Source of the DNA: CAWBRT01 sp963696525
Lineage (GTDB): Bacteria; Acidobacteriota; Terriglobia; Terriglobales; Acidobacteriaceae
Direction: 5' to 3'
Assembly (NCBI GenBank): GCA_963696525.1
Contig: CAVOKO010000009.1
Span: 682,001 to 746,000, forward strand
Length of the DNA stretch: 64,000 bases
Shown here: positions 1 to 10,500 of the stretch, in pieces
Layout of the letters: each line of letters begins with the position of its first letter
How positions within the stretch are numbered: position 1 is the stretch's first letter
Program-made: the position numbers and the translations under genes
Notes under the pieces: model-generated
Told to the model about the DNA's origin: nothing
Seen by the model: only the letters and a program-made list of their open reading frames with translations
Databases searched by the model: none

Positions 1-113
1 TGGCTATGGTGGACAATAACGTGATACTCGCCGGCGCCGTTCCCGCGGCCGCCATGGCTCTGGCCGCCGACTTCGTTCTGGGAACACTGCAACGGCTGGT
101 GGCACGGCCCTGA
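1..113 (+). CDS. Osmoprotectant ABC transporter permease, C-terminal fragment
   Basis: Reading from base 3, the last 36 codons give a hydrophobic tail (AMVDNNVILAGAVPAAAMAL, then a charged end QRLVARP) that closes at a TGA at 111-113. This looks like the C-terminus of the ProW/OpuCB/YehY family of glycine betaine or choline permeases, whose last membrane helix carries an ILAGA(I/V)PAA pattern. The gene starts outside the window. The next gene, 17 bases downstream on the same strand, is a substrate-binding protein of the same transporter type, which supports the call. Only the tail is visible, so subfamily and substrate cannot be settled. Confidence 0.7.
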   Translation, partial: AMVDNNVILAGAVPAAAMALAADFVLGTLQRLVARP

Positions 114-130
114 CCCCATTTCTGACCCTC

Positions 131-1023
131 ATGCCTGATATGGACCGTCGCGCCTTTATCGCCACCGTGCCGCTGTTGCTCGCAGCGTGCTCGCCGGCTC
201 ATCGCCTGACCGTGGGCTCCAAGAACTTCACCGAGCAGCTCATCCTCGGCGAGATGCTGGCGCAACTGATCGCCGCAGTGACGCAGCAGCCGGTCGACCG
301 CCGGCTCTATTTGGCCGGCACCTACATTTGCCATCAGGCGCTGCTGGCCGGCCGCATCGATCTCTACGCGGAGTACACCGGCACGGCTCTCGCCGCCGTT
401 CTCAAACAGCGGCCCAGTGGCGATCACCGGCAAGTCTTTGAAGAGGTCAAGGAGCGAGTATCTACGCCGCTTTGGCCTGCAAGTCTTTCCTTCTCTGGGC
501 TTCGACAACAGCTTCGCCATGGTGATGCGCGGCGACGATGCGCGCCGATTGAACCTGACCAAGCTGTCGCAGCTTGCGCCTTTCTCGCCCAAGCTGGAAT
601 GGGAGTCGGCTATGAGTTTCTCGAACGCCGCGACGGCTACAACGGACTCGTCAGCACCTACGGGCTGAATTCGCCGCAACCCCGCGCGTCATGGATCTAG
701 GTCTGCTCTATCGCGCGCTTGAAAACCGCCAGGTCGACATCATCGCCGGCGCAAATACCGACGGCCTGATTGCCGCATTGCGCCTGGTCGTGCTCGCCGA
801 CGATCGCCACTACTTCCCGCCTTACGATGCGGTTCCGATCGTGCGCAATGACACCTTGCAGCGCCATCCGGCGGTCAGCTCCGCGCTGGACCGGCTCAGC
901 GGACGCATTTCCGCGGAGGACATGCGCAGCATGAACTACGCCGTGGATGGAGAGAAACGCGACGCCGCCGAAGTGGCGCGCGAGTTCCTCGCCGGCCGCG
1001 GGCTCATCTCTATCCATCCATAG
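131..1023 (+). pseudogene. Osmoprotectant ABC transporter substrate-binding lipoprotein, frameshifted
   Basis: The pieces add up to a normal OpuAC/OpuC-type periplasmic binding protein for glycine betaine, choline or similar. The start has a lipoprotein signal (MDRRAF then LLLAACSP, lipobox Cys near residue 20) and the family opening VGSKNFTEQLILGEM. The middle is LGFDNSFAMVMRGDDAR, then GVGYEFLERRDGYNGL, and the last part (691-1023) carries DIIAGANTDGLIAAL and a YFPPYDAVPIV pattern. These pieces lie in three reading frames, so there are frame changes near 450, 590 and 685. It follows the permease tail by 17 bases and is probably co-transcribed with it. Family recognition is firm; whether the breaks are biological or sequencing indels is open, but three in under 900 bases with all domains preserved favours sequence error. 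Confidence 0.75.
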
Positions 1024-1061
1024 GCCAAGCTCGCGAAAGGCGACGCGGAGCGGAGACAGCG

Positions 1062-1098
1062 TCCTGGGGATCCTACGCTGCGCTCAGGATGACACTCC
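1062..1098. repeat. Partial copy of dispersed GGATCCT...CAGGATGAC repeat
   Basis: The stretch CCTGGGGATCCTACGCTGCG followed by CTCAGGATGACAC matches in inverted sense the left arm of the element at 41915-42068 (GTCATCCTGAGC, then GAAGGATCCCAGG). It lies in the intergenic space after the binding-protein gene. Such short CATCCTGAGC...GAAGGATC sequences recur in intergenic DNA of acidobacteria and other soil bacteria; that statement is general knowledge. It is followed at about 1110 by a fragment (GCAGGCTGCTGAAAA) resembling the end of another repeat family seen at 10501 and 48598. Confidence 0.5.
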
Positions 1099-1241
1099 AG
1101 AAGATAGCAGGCTGCTGAAAAGCACGTTCTTCGCACATAAAAACGGCCCTCGCAACCATTTGCGAAGGCCTTCAAAAAAATAGTACACCGGCGATTATAT
1201 CCGCGTCTCCGACCAGCCCCGATCTGAACTCGCCTGATCGG

Positions 1242-2917
1242 CTATGCACCCTGCCAATTGCGCCGGTCGACAATGGTTGGCGGCTCGTAGGTCATGCCTC
1301 TGGCAAGCCGCTTCTCTTCCCGCTTCGACGTCCATAGCAACAGCGGACCGGCGACCGAACGGATTAGGCGCGCCATCAGGCCAAATTCGCCTTCAATTTC
1401 GCGGCGAAGCACTCCGATCTTAGCCGAGACCGTGGCGTTCGTCGTCTTGAGCCGCTTCTCCATGGCCCAAAGCGACGCGTTGTAGGTGCTCTTCAGCTTG
1501 CGGCCGTCCACCAGGAAGCGCTCGCGAACCCGCGAGTCAGGATGATTCTTGTAACGCTTCCAGCCCTTGAACATGGTGTCGCAGATGCGATAAAGGCTGG
1601 GGCCATTGTTCTCGAAGTCGAAGCGAAACGCCCAATCGAGAAAGCGCTGCGAATCGTCGCGCGAGATGGCCGCATGCTTGAAGTTGAACTTGAATTGCCC
1701 ATGGATGTCGGCCAGATCCACATCGTCGAGCAGGCGTTTTTCCTCTTCCATCTGGAAGAACAGCGGCGTGCCCGGCACCGGCGTATAGAGCATGAACTGG
1801 TGGAAGTCGGTGTGGTGCTCAACCGCGTACTCGATTTCCTTGCGAATGTTCTCCGGCGTGTGATGCTCGAGTCCGACAATGGTCGATCCCAACAGCTTGA
1901 TGCCGTGCCCTCGCAACTCCGCGGCCAGCTCGTGGGTATCGGTATTGTTCAGCTTCGCGTAGGTCGAGTTCGGCGATTCCAACCCGACCCAAATCCAGGA
2001 GACGCCCAGTTGCACCAGCTCTTCCATGGTGTACTTGCGAATTGCGTTGACCGACGAGAAGACATAGAAGCGCCCAGCTCTTGCCTGCCTTCTTCATGCG
2101 CTCCAGCAGTTGCATCGCCCGCGGCCGATTGAGCAGGAAATTCTCGTCCATGATGAAGAACGAGTCGACGTGCATCGAGTGCTCCATGTGCTCCATCAGC
2201 TCGAACAACTCGTCGCCCGATTCATAGAAGTTGACTGATTTGCCCTTGCCTCCGAAAAACGACGAGGTGGTGCAGAAGTTGCAGCCCAGCGGACATCCGA
2301 CGGAGGGGATGATGGTCGCGGCCGTATCCTTGGTCGAATCGGGAATCCGCATTCCCAGCACGCGCATGCCGAAGCCGGACAGGATCTCCGGGTGCTGAAT
2401 CGGAGCATGCGGATCTTCGCCGAGATATTGGCGCATCCAGGCGATGCCTTCGCCCTTGACGATGTGGTCGGCATCGATGAGCTTCTCAATACCGGGAATG
2501 CCGGCCACGTGTCCGCCGACAATGATCACCGAATTCGGCGAAAGCAACCGCGCGCGGCGGCACATCTCCTTCACCTTGCCAAAGTTGGGGATGATCCCGG
2601 ATATGCCGACGATGTCGTACTGATGTTTCGATCAACTCGCGCTCGAAACGCTCCAGGTTGGGAAAATCCAGCAGCGTGCAGGGCGCGGAAATGTTGTGCT
2701 GGATCATCATCAGGCCCCACGAGCGATGGAACATGCGCAGCGAAAAGCTGCCCTGTCCGCGGGTCACCTGGTTGTGGTAGAGCTCCATGGGATTGATGGC
2801 GCGGCTGCCAAATTCGTCATCTCGTGCGTAAGGGCCGAAAACAGAACTCAGCAAAACTCGCGCTTGCGTCCCCTTGGGATGGGGCTGAATCTCATCTACT
2901 CCGAATGTTGAAACCAT
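1242..2917 (-). pseudogene. B12-binding-domain radical SAM protein, two frameshifts
   Basis: Three consecutive pieces on the minus strand form one protein of about 555 residues. The N-terminal part (from 2917) leads into a cobalamin-binding Rossmann domain (SVIIVGGHVAGIPG). A radical SAM core follows with the cluster motif CPLGCNFC (CxxxCxxC near 2285-2262), then the TIM-barrel strands WVGLESPNS and GSTIVGLEHHTPE, and a C-terminal extension ending near 1242. Frame changes sit near 2620 and near 2065. The architecture is that of the B12-dependent radical SAM group that includes many methyltransferases and hopanoid-related enzymes, but the substrate cannot be named. A 10-bp palindrome (TGTGATCACA, 2956-2965) lies about 40 bp upstream of the start. 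Both breaks fit an extra base in the read. Confidence 0.75.
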
Positions 2918-3310
2918 GACTTAATCCTAGAGAGAAGCCGGGCGGAGTTCCGTGATGTGATCACAAATTCTCCAGAAATGACAAAAATCTTACACAACCG
3001 ATTTCGTCTGGAAACTGTTTCGCCCGAAGCGGCAAGGTGTTTTGATTCAGCACATTACGGGAAGCGCCATGCCTCCCTCAGTAGGACCGGATATATCCCG
3101 TAGCTGTCAGGCTTCGGGTTTGCCTTTCGCGAAACCGGTCTACCGGATGCGTGCGCCGAATGCACCGAGCGCGGTGCTTTGTGGCTCATCCCGAACCAGA
3201 ATCTTTTGTAGCTTGCGAATACAATGGAGATCACGTTCTTATTTCTGGAACTCCTTTATAACTTGGCAGGGGACCAGCCTTGCTCATGTCGTCGGTTTTG
3301 GATGAAAATG
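2918..3310. other. Intergenic region between divergent genes
   Basis: About 390 bases without a supportable gene. It separates the minus-strand radical SAM gene from the plus-strand CoA-transferase, so it should hold both promoters. The one clear structure is the perfect palindrome TGTGATCACA at 2956-2965, close upstream of the radical SAM start and reminiscent of CRP/FNR-type half sites placed with no spacer. I could not pick a convincing -35/-10 pair for either gene. Confidence 0.5.
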
Positions 3311-3360
3311 CCCGTGTAAACGGGGTATTTAGGCCAGGAAAAAGGCCCTGGCCGGGAGAG
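3311..3360 (+). promoter_or_regulatory. Two leader hairpins and Shine-Dalgarno before the CoA-transferase
   Basis: A small hairpin CCCGT-GTAA-ACGGG (3311-3324) is followed by a stronger one, GGCCAGG (3332-3338) pairing with CCTGGCC (3347-3353) across an eight-base loop. GGGAGAG at 3354-3360 then sits eight bases before the ATG at 3369. The ribosome-binding site abuts the second stem, so the fold could affect translation or mRNA stability. No U-tract follows, so it is not a standard terminator. Confidence 0.4.
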
Positions 3361-3368
3361 AATTCGTA

Positions 3369-4880
3369 ATGATATTACCTTTTCCTATATTAACCGCCGA
3401 GGAAGCGGCGGCCATGATCGAAAACGGCCAGACCGTAGGGTTTAGCGGCTTCACCCCGGCGGGCGCCGCTAAGGCGATACCTGCCGCTCTTGCCAAGCGT
3501 GCCGAAAAGACGCACGCAGCCGGCAAGGAATTCAAGATTGGCGTGTTGACTGGGGCCTCGACCGGACCCTCGCTTGACGGCGCTCTCGCCAAGGCGGCAG
3601 CCATCAGCTTCCGGACGCCTTACCAGTCCGATCCCAACCTGCGAGCGCGCATCAACGCCGGTGAAACCCATTTTGTCGATATGCATCTCTCGCTGATGCC
3701 GCAGGCTGTGCGCTATGGCTTCCTCGGCCCCGTGCACTGGGCCGTGCTGGAAGCGGCGGACGTAACCGCCGGCGGAGGCATCGTGCTGACTTCCTCGGTG
3801 GGCGCGGCTCCCACCTTCGCCAATTGTGCCGGCCGCATCCTTCTGGAACTGAACCGTTATCACCCGCCGACGCTGCTCGGCATTCACGACATCTACGAGC
3901 CCGCCGATCCGCCGAATCGCCGTGAAATTCCAATCTACCGCCCGCAGGACCGCATAGGGATGCCGATGATCGTGGTCGATCCCGCGCGCATCGCCGGAAT
4001 CGTCGAAACCAATGCCCCGGACGAGACCAAGGGCTTCGACAAGCCGACCGCCGAGACAGAAACCATTGGCAACTTGGTGGCGGAGTTCCTGGTAGCCGAG
4101 ATGAAAGCCGGGCGCGTCCCCATGTCGTTTCTGCCGGTGCAGTCCGGCGTGGGAAACATCGCCAACGCGGTCCTGAGTGCGCTGGGGCGCAACCAGGGCA
4201 TTCCGCAGTTCAGCATGTACACAGAGGTTTTGCAGAACTCGGTGGTCGAACTGCTGCAACAGGAACGAGTAAGTTTCGTCAGCACCTGCGCGCTCACGCT
4301 CAGCCGCGACGTGCTCAAGACCGTCTACGACGACATGCACTGGTTCCGGCCGCGGATTCTGATGCGCCCGCAGGAGATTTCAAATCATCCCGAGGTGATC
4401 CGCCGGCTGGGACTGATCACCATCAACACCGCGATCGAGATCGACATCTTCGGCAACGTCAACAGCACGCACGTCATGGGACGACAGATGATGAACGGAA
4501 TCGGCGGTTCCGGCGACTTCACCCGCAACGGCTACCTCTCGATCTTCACCTGCCTGTCCACCGCCAAGGACGGCTGCATCAGCACCATCGTCCCGCTGGT
4601 CAGCCACATGGACCACAGCGAGCACTCGGTGCAGGTGGTGGCCACGGAATGGGGCATAGCGGACCTGCGCGGCCGCGATCCCATGGAGCGTGCGGAACTG
4701 ATCATTGATAACTGCGCCCATCCCGATTTTCGCGAACTGCTGCACGCATATTTGAAAATGGTTCGCGGCGGACACACTCCTCAGACGCTCTCGGCGGCTT
4801 TTGCCTTCCATTGCGAATTCCTCAAGAGCGGCGACATGCGAAAGCTCGACTGGAGAGCGCCCATGCCGGAGCTGGTCTGA
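3369..4880 (+). CDS. Acetyl-CoA hydrolase/transferase family, succinyl-CoA:acetate CoA-transferase type
   Basis: A complete 503-residue protein of the Cat1/AarC/ACH1 family, which moves CoA between acyl-CoA (often succinyl-CoA) and acetate through a glutamyl-CoA intermediate. Visible landmarks are VGFSGFTPAGAAKA near the N-terminus, the catalytic glutamate in MYTEVLQ (Glu286, the equivalent of the active-site Glu of AarC), and the CoA-binding loop GIGGSGDF (residues 377-384). The length matches the roughly 500-residue family norm. The start has a good GGGAGAG site eight bases upstream. It likely links acetate handling with the TCA cycle, or simply scavenges acetate. The repeat element at 4931 follows and no partner gene is adjacent. 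Exact acyl donor is inference from the family; distinct from the two-subunit ScoAB enzyme at 53757-55217. Confidence 0.88.
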   Translation: MILPFPILTAEEAAAMIENGQTVGFSGFTPAGAAKAIPAALAKRAEKTHAAGKEFKIGVLTGASTGPSLDGALAKAAAISFRTPYQSDPNLRARINAGETHFVDMHLSLMPQAVRYGFLGPVHWAVLEAADVTAGGGIVLTSSVGAAPTFANCAGRILLELNRYHPPTLLGIHDIYEPADPPNRREIPIYRPQDRIGMPMIVVDPARIAGIVETNAPDETKGFDKPTAETETIGNLVAEFLVAEMKAGRVPMSFLPVQSGVGNIANAVLSALGRNQGIPQFSMYTEVLQNSVVELLQQERVSFVSTCALTLSRDVLKTVYDDMHWFRPRILMRPQEISNHPEVIRRLGLITINTAIEIDIFGNVNSTHVMGRQMMNGIGGSGDFTRNGYLSIFTCLSTAKDGCISTIVPLVSHMDHSEHSVQVVATEWGIADLRGRDPMERAELIIDNCAHPDFRELLHAYLKMVRGGHTPQTLSAAFAFHCEFLKSGDMRKLDWRAPMPELV

Positions 4881-4930
4881 AGCGTGGAGGCGAAAGTAGT
4901 TCCCGAGTAGGGGTATCCCGAGATAGATCA

Positions 4931-5311
4931 GACTGTCACAGCGAGCGAAGTTGAGCCGGGGGCCCCAACATGCGCCGTTGTTGCGTATGTTGGGGTGGTC
5001 GAGCCACCTTTTGTTCCTAGTGCCGAAGACAAAGGGTGGCTCCACAATCACCCCAGCGAGCCGAGCCTCGCCAGGGACCCCGATCAATCACCCCAGCGAG
5101 CCGAGCCTCGCCAGGGACCCCATCAATCACCCCAGCGAGCCGAGCCTCGCCAGGGACCCCGATCAATCACCCCAGCGAGCCGAGCCTCGCCAGGGACCCC
5201 GATCAATCACCCCAGCGAGCCGAGCCTCGCCAGGGACCCCGATCAATCACCCCAGCGAGCCGAGCCTCGCCGGGGACCCCGACCCTCCGCTCCGGTCGCC
5301 ATGACATTCAT
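4931..5311. repeat. Dispersed palindromic intergenic element, expanded copy
   Basis: This element shares its outer and inner modules with 51344-51433: GACTGTCA and GCGAGCGAAG on the left, GAGCCACCTTTTGTT and ACAAAGGGTGGCTCCA in the middle, CTCCGGTCGCCATGACATT on the right. Here a second hairpin is nested on the left (CCCCAACATGCGC at 4963-4975 with GCGTATGTTGGGG at 4983-4995), and the right half is interrupted by the 40-bp tandem array. The left and right ends are mutually inverted, as in miniature inverted-repeat elements. No transposase is nearby. The ORFs predicted across it are repeat artefacts. Confidence 0.7.
5045..5283. repeat. Six tandem copies of a 40-bp unit
   Basis: The unit begins CAATCACCCC and continues AGCGAGCCGAGCCTCGCCAG, then GGACCCCGAT. 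Copies start at 5045, 5085, 5124, 5164, 5204 and 5244, so the period is 40 with one 39-bp copy (a missing G before ATC). The copies are otherwise almost identical; the last has CGGGG where the others have CAGGG. Each contains a small inverted repeat (GCGAG...CTCGC). Near-identity of six copies indicates recent expansion. The array sits inside the palindromic element spanning 4931-5311. Confidence 0.9.
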
Positions 5312-6246
5312 CGAAGCGGATCATGTGCATGATTAAGAAAGCTGGCAAGCCTATGGCGCGCGACTCGAAATAGGGCCCCGAACCAGCCTCTACACCTTGC
5401 CAACCGGGGGGCGCCGGGATAGCATAATTTTGCTCTGTAGTCTCTCCGGCCTCTTTTCCCACGCAGTGGTTCCTCTGTGTTGACATTGGTTTGTTGCGCC
5501 GTGGTCGTTTGAACGCCGTCTTGGGCTGTGTACCTGATTGCGTCAGCACTCTGGCTGCGGGGGCTGGAAGTAGTTTGCTGCCAGGAAATGCACCTAAGAT
5601 GGTGCAATTTTATTTCCGTTCTGTGCCTCGTCGACTCCTGCCATGCTAAAAAAGTGTATTCATAGCCCCATATATTGTGCTGTGGAAATCACACCCCAAG
5701 AAATCGTGTTTTCACAGTTGACTCCGCCCATCCGGGAACGCTAAAGTTAGCTCAACTTGCGCGGCGGTTCCCTTAGGGGAGGTCCGAAGCCATTCACGAG
5801 TTCCAGCTTGTCAGCGGCCAAGTGGCAAGGAGCGGAACGCAAGGCGAAGTTCGGACGTACCAGCCAACCGCTCGCGATGCTATGCGCAGCCCAGAGTAAT
5901 CTCCGGGCGGCGTGAGGGCCGCTTCAGCCGATTGGGTATCGATTATGGTCCAATCCTCTGGGGCAAACGACCGGCGGTCCCGTTTTAGCCGCATCGAATC
6001 CCGTAGGGGGGGATCGGCGCGGCGGCCAAACAGGGCCAAAAACGGGTTGATGTGTTCAAGTGACTTGATGGGTTGCGGAATTCGAGGCTGTGTTGTTTGT
6101 CTTGATTTAGCCATAAGCGCAGAGCCGATGCGCGCGGCCGGACTCGAGAGGGGCGACGAATCGGTTCGGACGACCCTTTTGGAAGCAAGCCGGCAGCTAG
6201 TTTGCGATGGATGCGCCAGCGAGCGCGAGCACGCAAGGAGTTGAAC
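5312..6246. other. Gene-poor region upstream of smc
   Basis: About 930 bases in which I cannot support a gene. Several open frames exist on both strands but none gives a recognisable or convincingly protein-like translation. Composition is uneven, with AT-rich patches around 5640-5700. The last few bases hold AAGGAG (6235-6240), the ribosome-binding site for smc. Confidence 0.5.
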
Positions 6247-9200
6247 TTGCTTAAACTCAAGAAAGTCCAGATCCTAGGCTTCAAATCGTTTTGCGACCGC
6301 ACGGAACTCAAGTTCCCAGGCGATGGCATTGCGGCCATCGTTGGTCCCAACGGGTGCGGAAAATCCAATATCTCCGATGCCATTGCCTGGGTACTCGGCG
6401 AGCAGTCGGCAAAAACATTGCGCGGCGTGCGCATGGAAGACGTCATCTTCGCCGGCACCCGCGATCGCAAGCCGACTGGAATGGCCGAAGTCACGCTGCA
6501 CCTCATCGATCCTGACGCTTATGCAGGCGCGCCGGTCGCGGTGCCGGAGATCGAAATTCGCGACGATATGCCCGGCAACCTGATGCGATTGGGACGAGGC
6601 GGCCCAGCGACAGGCCAGCGCCGAAGAGGTCGAAGAGTACATCGAAGAGGTTCGCCCCGGCCAAACCGAGGAGCGGCCAGCACTTCCGCCAACCGCCGCG
6701 GGGAATCGCAGGCCGAAATTTCAGCGGACAAGGTCGATCCGAGTTCTCCTGCCGCCGACCCCCCATCGGTCGCGCCAATCGCGGCCGGTCGCGGAAACTA
6801 CGCGCGTGTCGGGGACCGAGGCGGCGCAGGGCATGTCGCGGGACATGGCAGAAGCGGACGCAGGCGTAAGCGGACCTCAAGTCGTGCTTAAGATTCGCCG
6901 GCGTAAATTTAAGACGCACTACGGCAAAGGCGAGATTGTCGTCACCCGGCGGCTGTTCCGATCCGGGGAAAGCGAGTATCAGCTCAACGGCAAGCTCTGC
7001 CGCCTGCGCGATATCCAGGACATCTTCATGGGCACCGGCCTCGGCCCAGAGTCCTACGCGCTCATCGAGCAGGGACGCATCGGGCAAATTCTGAGCAGCA
7101 AGCCCACGGATCGCCGCAACATCATCGAAGAAGCCGCCGGCATCACCAAGTTCAAGACTCGCAAGCGCCTCGCCGAGGCCCGGCTTGCCGACGCCAAGCA
7201 GAACCTGGCGCGCATCAACGACATCTTCGACGAAGTCACGCGGCAGATGAACTCGCTGAAGCGTCAGGCCGCCAAAGCCGAGCGCTATGCCAAGCTGCGC
7301 GACGAAATGCGCGACAAGCTGCGCCTGGTGCTTGGCCAGCCGCTTCACCGAATTGCAGCAGCACGCGGCACGGGTTGGACGCGCAGCTCAACAACTTGGG
7401 CGAGGAACTGCGCACGCGCAACCAAGCCGTGCAGCAGATGGAGTCCGAGCACGCCGAGCGCGCGCAACGCGCTATCCGCCATCGATGGCGAGGCCAAGCA
7501 GGCGCGCGAACGGCTGAACCATCTCCACCTGGAGCTGGATCGCGGCGCGGCCCGCAGCCGCACCAATGAAGAACGTTGCGCCGAACTCGATGCGCGCTCC
7601 GCCGGAGCCCAAGCCGAGATCGCGCAGACCGACCGAGCAATTGGCGCGTTTGCAGGAGGAAATAGCCGCCAACCAGCAGGTGCTGGAATCGGCCGCCGCC
7701 GACGTTGCCGGCGCCCAAGCCGAACTGCGCCAGCGGCAGCAGGAAGCGCAGAACGCGACCGCGGCTCTGCAGCAGGTGGAGCGGGAGCAGGAGCAGCATC
7801 GCCGCGCCATCATGGACGCCGTCTCGGCTGCCTCGAACGTGCGCAACCGCATCATCCAGGCCGAGGAGCGCATCGCAGCCCTGGAGCGCGAGTCGCATCG
7901 TTTGCAGAGCGAACTGGCGGCGGCCAACCAGCAGGTTGAAAGCTTCGGCGGACAGCGCGGCCAGATCGGCTTGGAATTCGAATCGGCCCAGCAGAAGGTA
8001 ACCGGCATGGCGGCGCAGATCGCCGAAACGCGCAGCCAGCTTGAAGGGAAAGCGTCGTGCCGAGACCGAAGGCAAAGCGGCAATCTGGACCGCATGCGCG
8101 CCGAGTATGCCACCTTTCAGGGCAAGCGCGCCTCGCTTGAGTCGATGATCACCGAGCATGGCTACTCGACCGAATCGGTGCGCAAGCTTTTTCAGTCCAA
8201 CACGCTTCAGGGCGGCATGGCACCGGTCGGAGTGCTTGCCGATTTCCTGGAAGTGGAGGACCGCTACGAGGATGTCGTCGACGAGTTTCTCCGGGATGAA
8301 CTGAACTACATCGTGGTGAAGTCATGGGATGCGGCCGACGAAGGTCTGCGCCTGCTGCGCACGGATGTCGACGGGCGCGCAACTTTCCTGGTTCATCCGG
8401 AAGATTCGCAGGCCAAATTCTCGTTCGGCTTCGACGAAAGCGGACGCCGTCCGCTGCCACGCCGACACACGTGCTCCCGCTGAAGAATTGCATTCGCGTG
8501 CTCGACGGCTTTGGCAAGTCGCTGGAAGTGATTCTGCCGAAGCTGGGCAACGGCTATATCGTTCCCGATGCCGAGCGTCGGCCGCTCGTCTTGCCCTGGA
8601 AAACCCCGACGCTTTCTTCCTTTCGCAGTCCGGCGAGTGCTTCCACAACGTGATGGTTACCGGCGGCAAGCAGCGCAGCGAGGGGCCGCTCTCGATGAAG
8701 CGCGAATTGCGCGACGTGCTGCGGCAGATGGCGGAACTGGAGCGCGCCATGGGCGAAAAGGACAACCGGCGTCGCCGCTCTGGGCCGCGAAATCACGGAA
8801 ATGGTGGCTCTGCTCACCGGCTTGAAAGACGAAAGTCGCGAATCCGAAAAGCATCGCCATGACCAGCGGCCACACGCCTGCGCCAACTCGATAGCGAGAT
8901 GGCGCGGGTGCGCGAGCGGCTCGGCGTTTACGAGCGCGAAGTGCAACGAGTGACGCGGGAAAAGGACGAGCGGCAGGACTTTATTACCGGACAACAAGAG
9001 CGATTGGCGCAGCACGAGGAGACGCCGCTCGCAACTGGAAGCGGAGATGACAGGCGCGCAGAAGAGCTGGCCCGTCTGCGCCAGGCTCGCGATGACGCGG
9101 CACACGCGGCCTCGGAGGTCGATGGCCCGGGTGGCGACTCTCGAAGAGCGTCGCCGCTCGGCGGCCTCTTCGCTTGCACCGCATTCAGTCCATGGCGGGC

Positions 9201-10268
9201 GAAGTGAACCGGCGGATCCACAATCTCCATGCGACAGCTCGAATCGGCGGCCGCGGAGAAACAGCAGCGGGCGTCGGAAAACGAGAGGATCGCGATCCAG
9301 TTAGTGGAGTGGACGGCCGAAGCGCGAGCGCATTCAGGCCGGCGAGAGCGCAACTGCAAGCGGAAGGGGAGAGCATTCGCGCCCGTTTGCTTGAGATCGA
9401 GGAAGCACTCAAGGCGGCGCGCGTCGAGCGCTCGACCAGGTACGCGACCGACGCGCGGAAGTGCTGGCCAGTGCGGCCAGATTGCAGTCCGACCTGGAGC
9501 ACATGTCCGAAACATGCGTCCAGGAGCTATCGGCTAGTCGCGAAGAATTGCTGGCCGACGAGAGCCTCGGCCGCGCCAGCGGCGAAGAGCTGATCGCGGA
9601 GGAGACTGCCTACCGCGAAATGCGCATCAAGCTCGACTCCATGGGCCCGGTCAACATGATGGCCCTGGAGGAGTACAAGGAAACGGCGCAGCGCCACGAG
9701 TTTCTCGACACGCAGCGCAAAGACCTGCTGCGATTCGATCGAGAACACCCAGGCGACGATCAAGGAAATCGACGCAGTTACCAAGCAGAAATTCGACGAG
9801 GCTTTCGCCGCCATCAACGAGAATTTCCAGAAGGCTTTCACCAAGCTGTTCGGCGGCGGGCTGGGCTTCATGCGGCTGAGCGACGAAGAGAACTCGGCCG
9901 AGAGCGGCATCGATATCGTCGCTTCGCCTCCGGGAAAGAAGTTGCAGAACGTGCTGCTGCTTTCCGGCGGAGAGAAAGCACTGACCGCGCTGGCATTGCT
10001 GGTCGGCATATTCCAGTACCAGCCGAGCCCGTTCTGCATCCTTGACGAAGTCGACGCGCCGCTGGACGAGGCTAACATCGGACGCTTTACCGAACTGGTG
10101 CGCGAGATGAGTGCGCAGACGCAGTTCATCATGATTACGCACAGCAAGAAGACAATGTCGATTGCGCCGGTCATGTACGGTGTGACCATGCAGGAGCCGG
10201 GCGTTTCGAAGATCGTTTCCGTGCGCTTCGGCGCCGAGCAGGAGCAGATCAGGATCGCTACGGCGTGA
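6247..10268 (+). pseudogene. smc: Chromosome segregation ATPase SMC, many frameshifts
   Basis: SMC dimers compact and help separate chromosomes with ScpA and ScpB. The N-terminal head is unmistakable (LKKVQILGFKSFCDRTEL, Walker A GPNGCGKSN, then VLGEQSAKTLRG), as is the C-terminal head (signature LLLSGGEKALTALALL, Walker B FCILDEVDAPLDE, HSKKTMSIA). Between them are long heptad-rich coiled coils and a hinge (MAPVGVLADFLEVEDRYEDV). The start is TTG at 6247: AAGGAG at 6235-6240 is six bases upstream, and the resulting MLKLKKVQ is the family start. The reading frame changes about ten times between 6590 and 9770. Because SMC is rarely dispensable and every segment still reads as SMC, the breaks are most likely sequence errors. 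Confidence 0.9.
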
Positions 10269-10328
10269 ACGTTGTGCGATATACTGCTGTCGGTTCCGCT
10301 TTGATGCCGTGGACGAAGGCACATCGAG

Positions 10329-10405
10329 GGGCGGTTAGCTCAGCTGGTTAGAGCGCCTGCCTTACAAGCAGGAGGTCGCTGGTTCGAGTCCAGCACTGCC
10401 CACCA
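10329..10405 (+). tRNA. tRNA-Val (anticodon TAC)
   Basis: A cloverleaf of 77 bases. The acceptor stem is GGGCGGT paired with ACTGCCC, the D-arm contains TAGCTCAGCTGGTTAGAGC, the anticodon stem CCTGC/GCAGG encloses the loop CTTACAA with anticodon TAC, and the T-arm contains GGTTCGAGTCC. The discriminator base is A and CCA is encoded. It lies 60 bases after the smc stop. A TATACT at 10280-10285 may be its -10 box, though no good -35 is seen. Confidence 0.95.
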
Positions 10406-10500
10406 ACAATTCTCATCTCGACTCTGTGAGCTTCTGCAAGCTGCTGAAGAACAAAATTTCGGGAAGGACAAGCCCTCAAAATCTTGCACGCTTTACATCT

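Noticed and set aside
5045..5336. Long overlapping ORFs across the 40-bp tandem array
   Set aside because: They arise because the 40-bp unit lacks stops in several frames; the translations are simple repeats without a start signal or domain.
5794..6114. 106-residue minus-strand ORF upstream of smc
   Set aside because: No recognisable domain, no ribosome site, and basic low-complexity composition; more likely chance.
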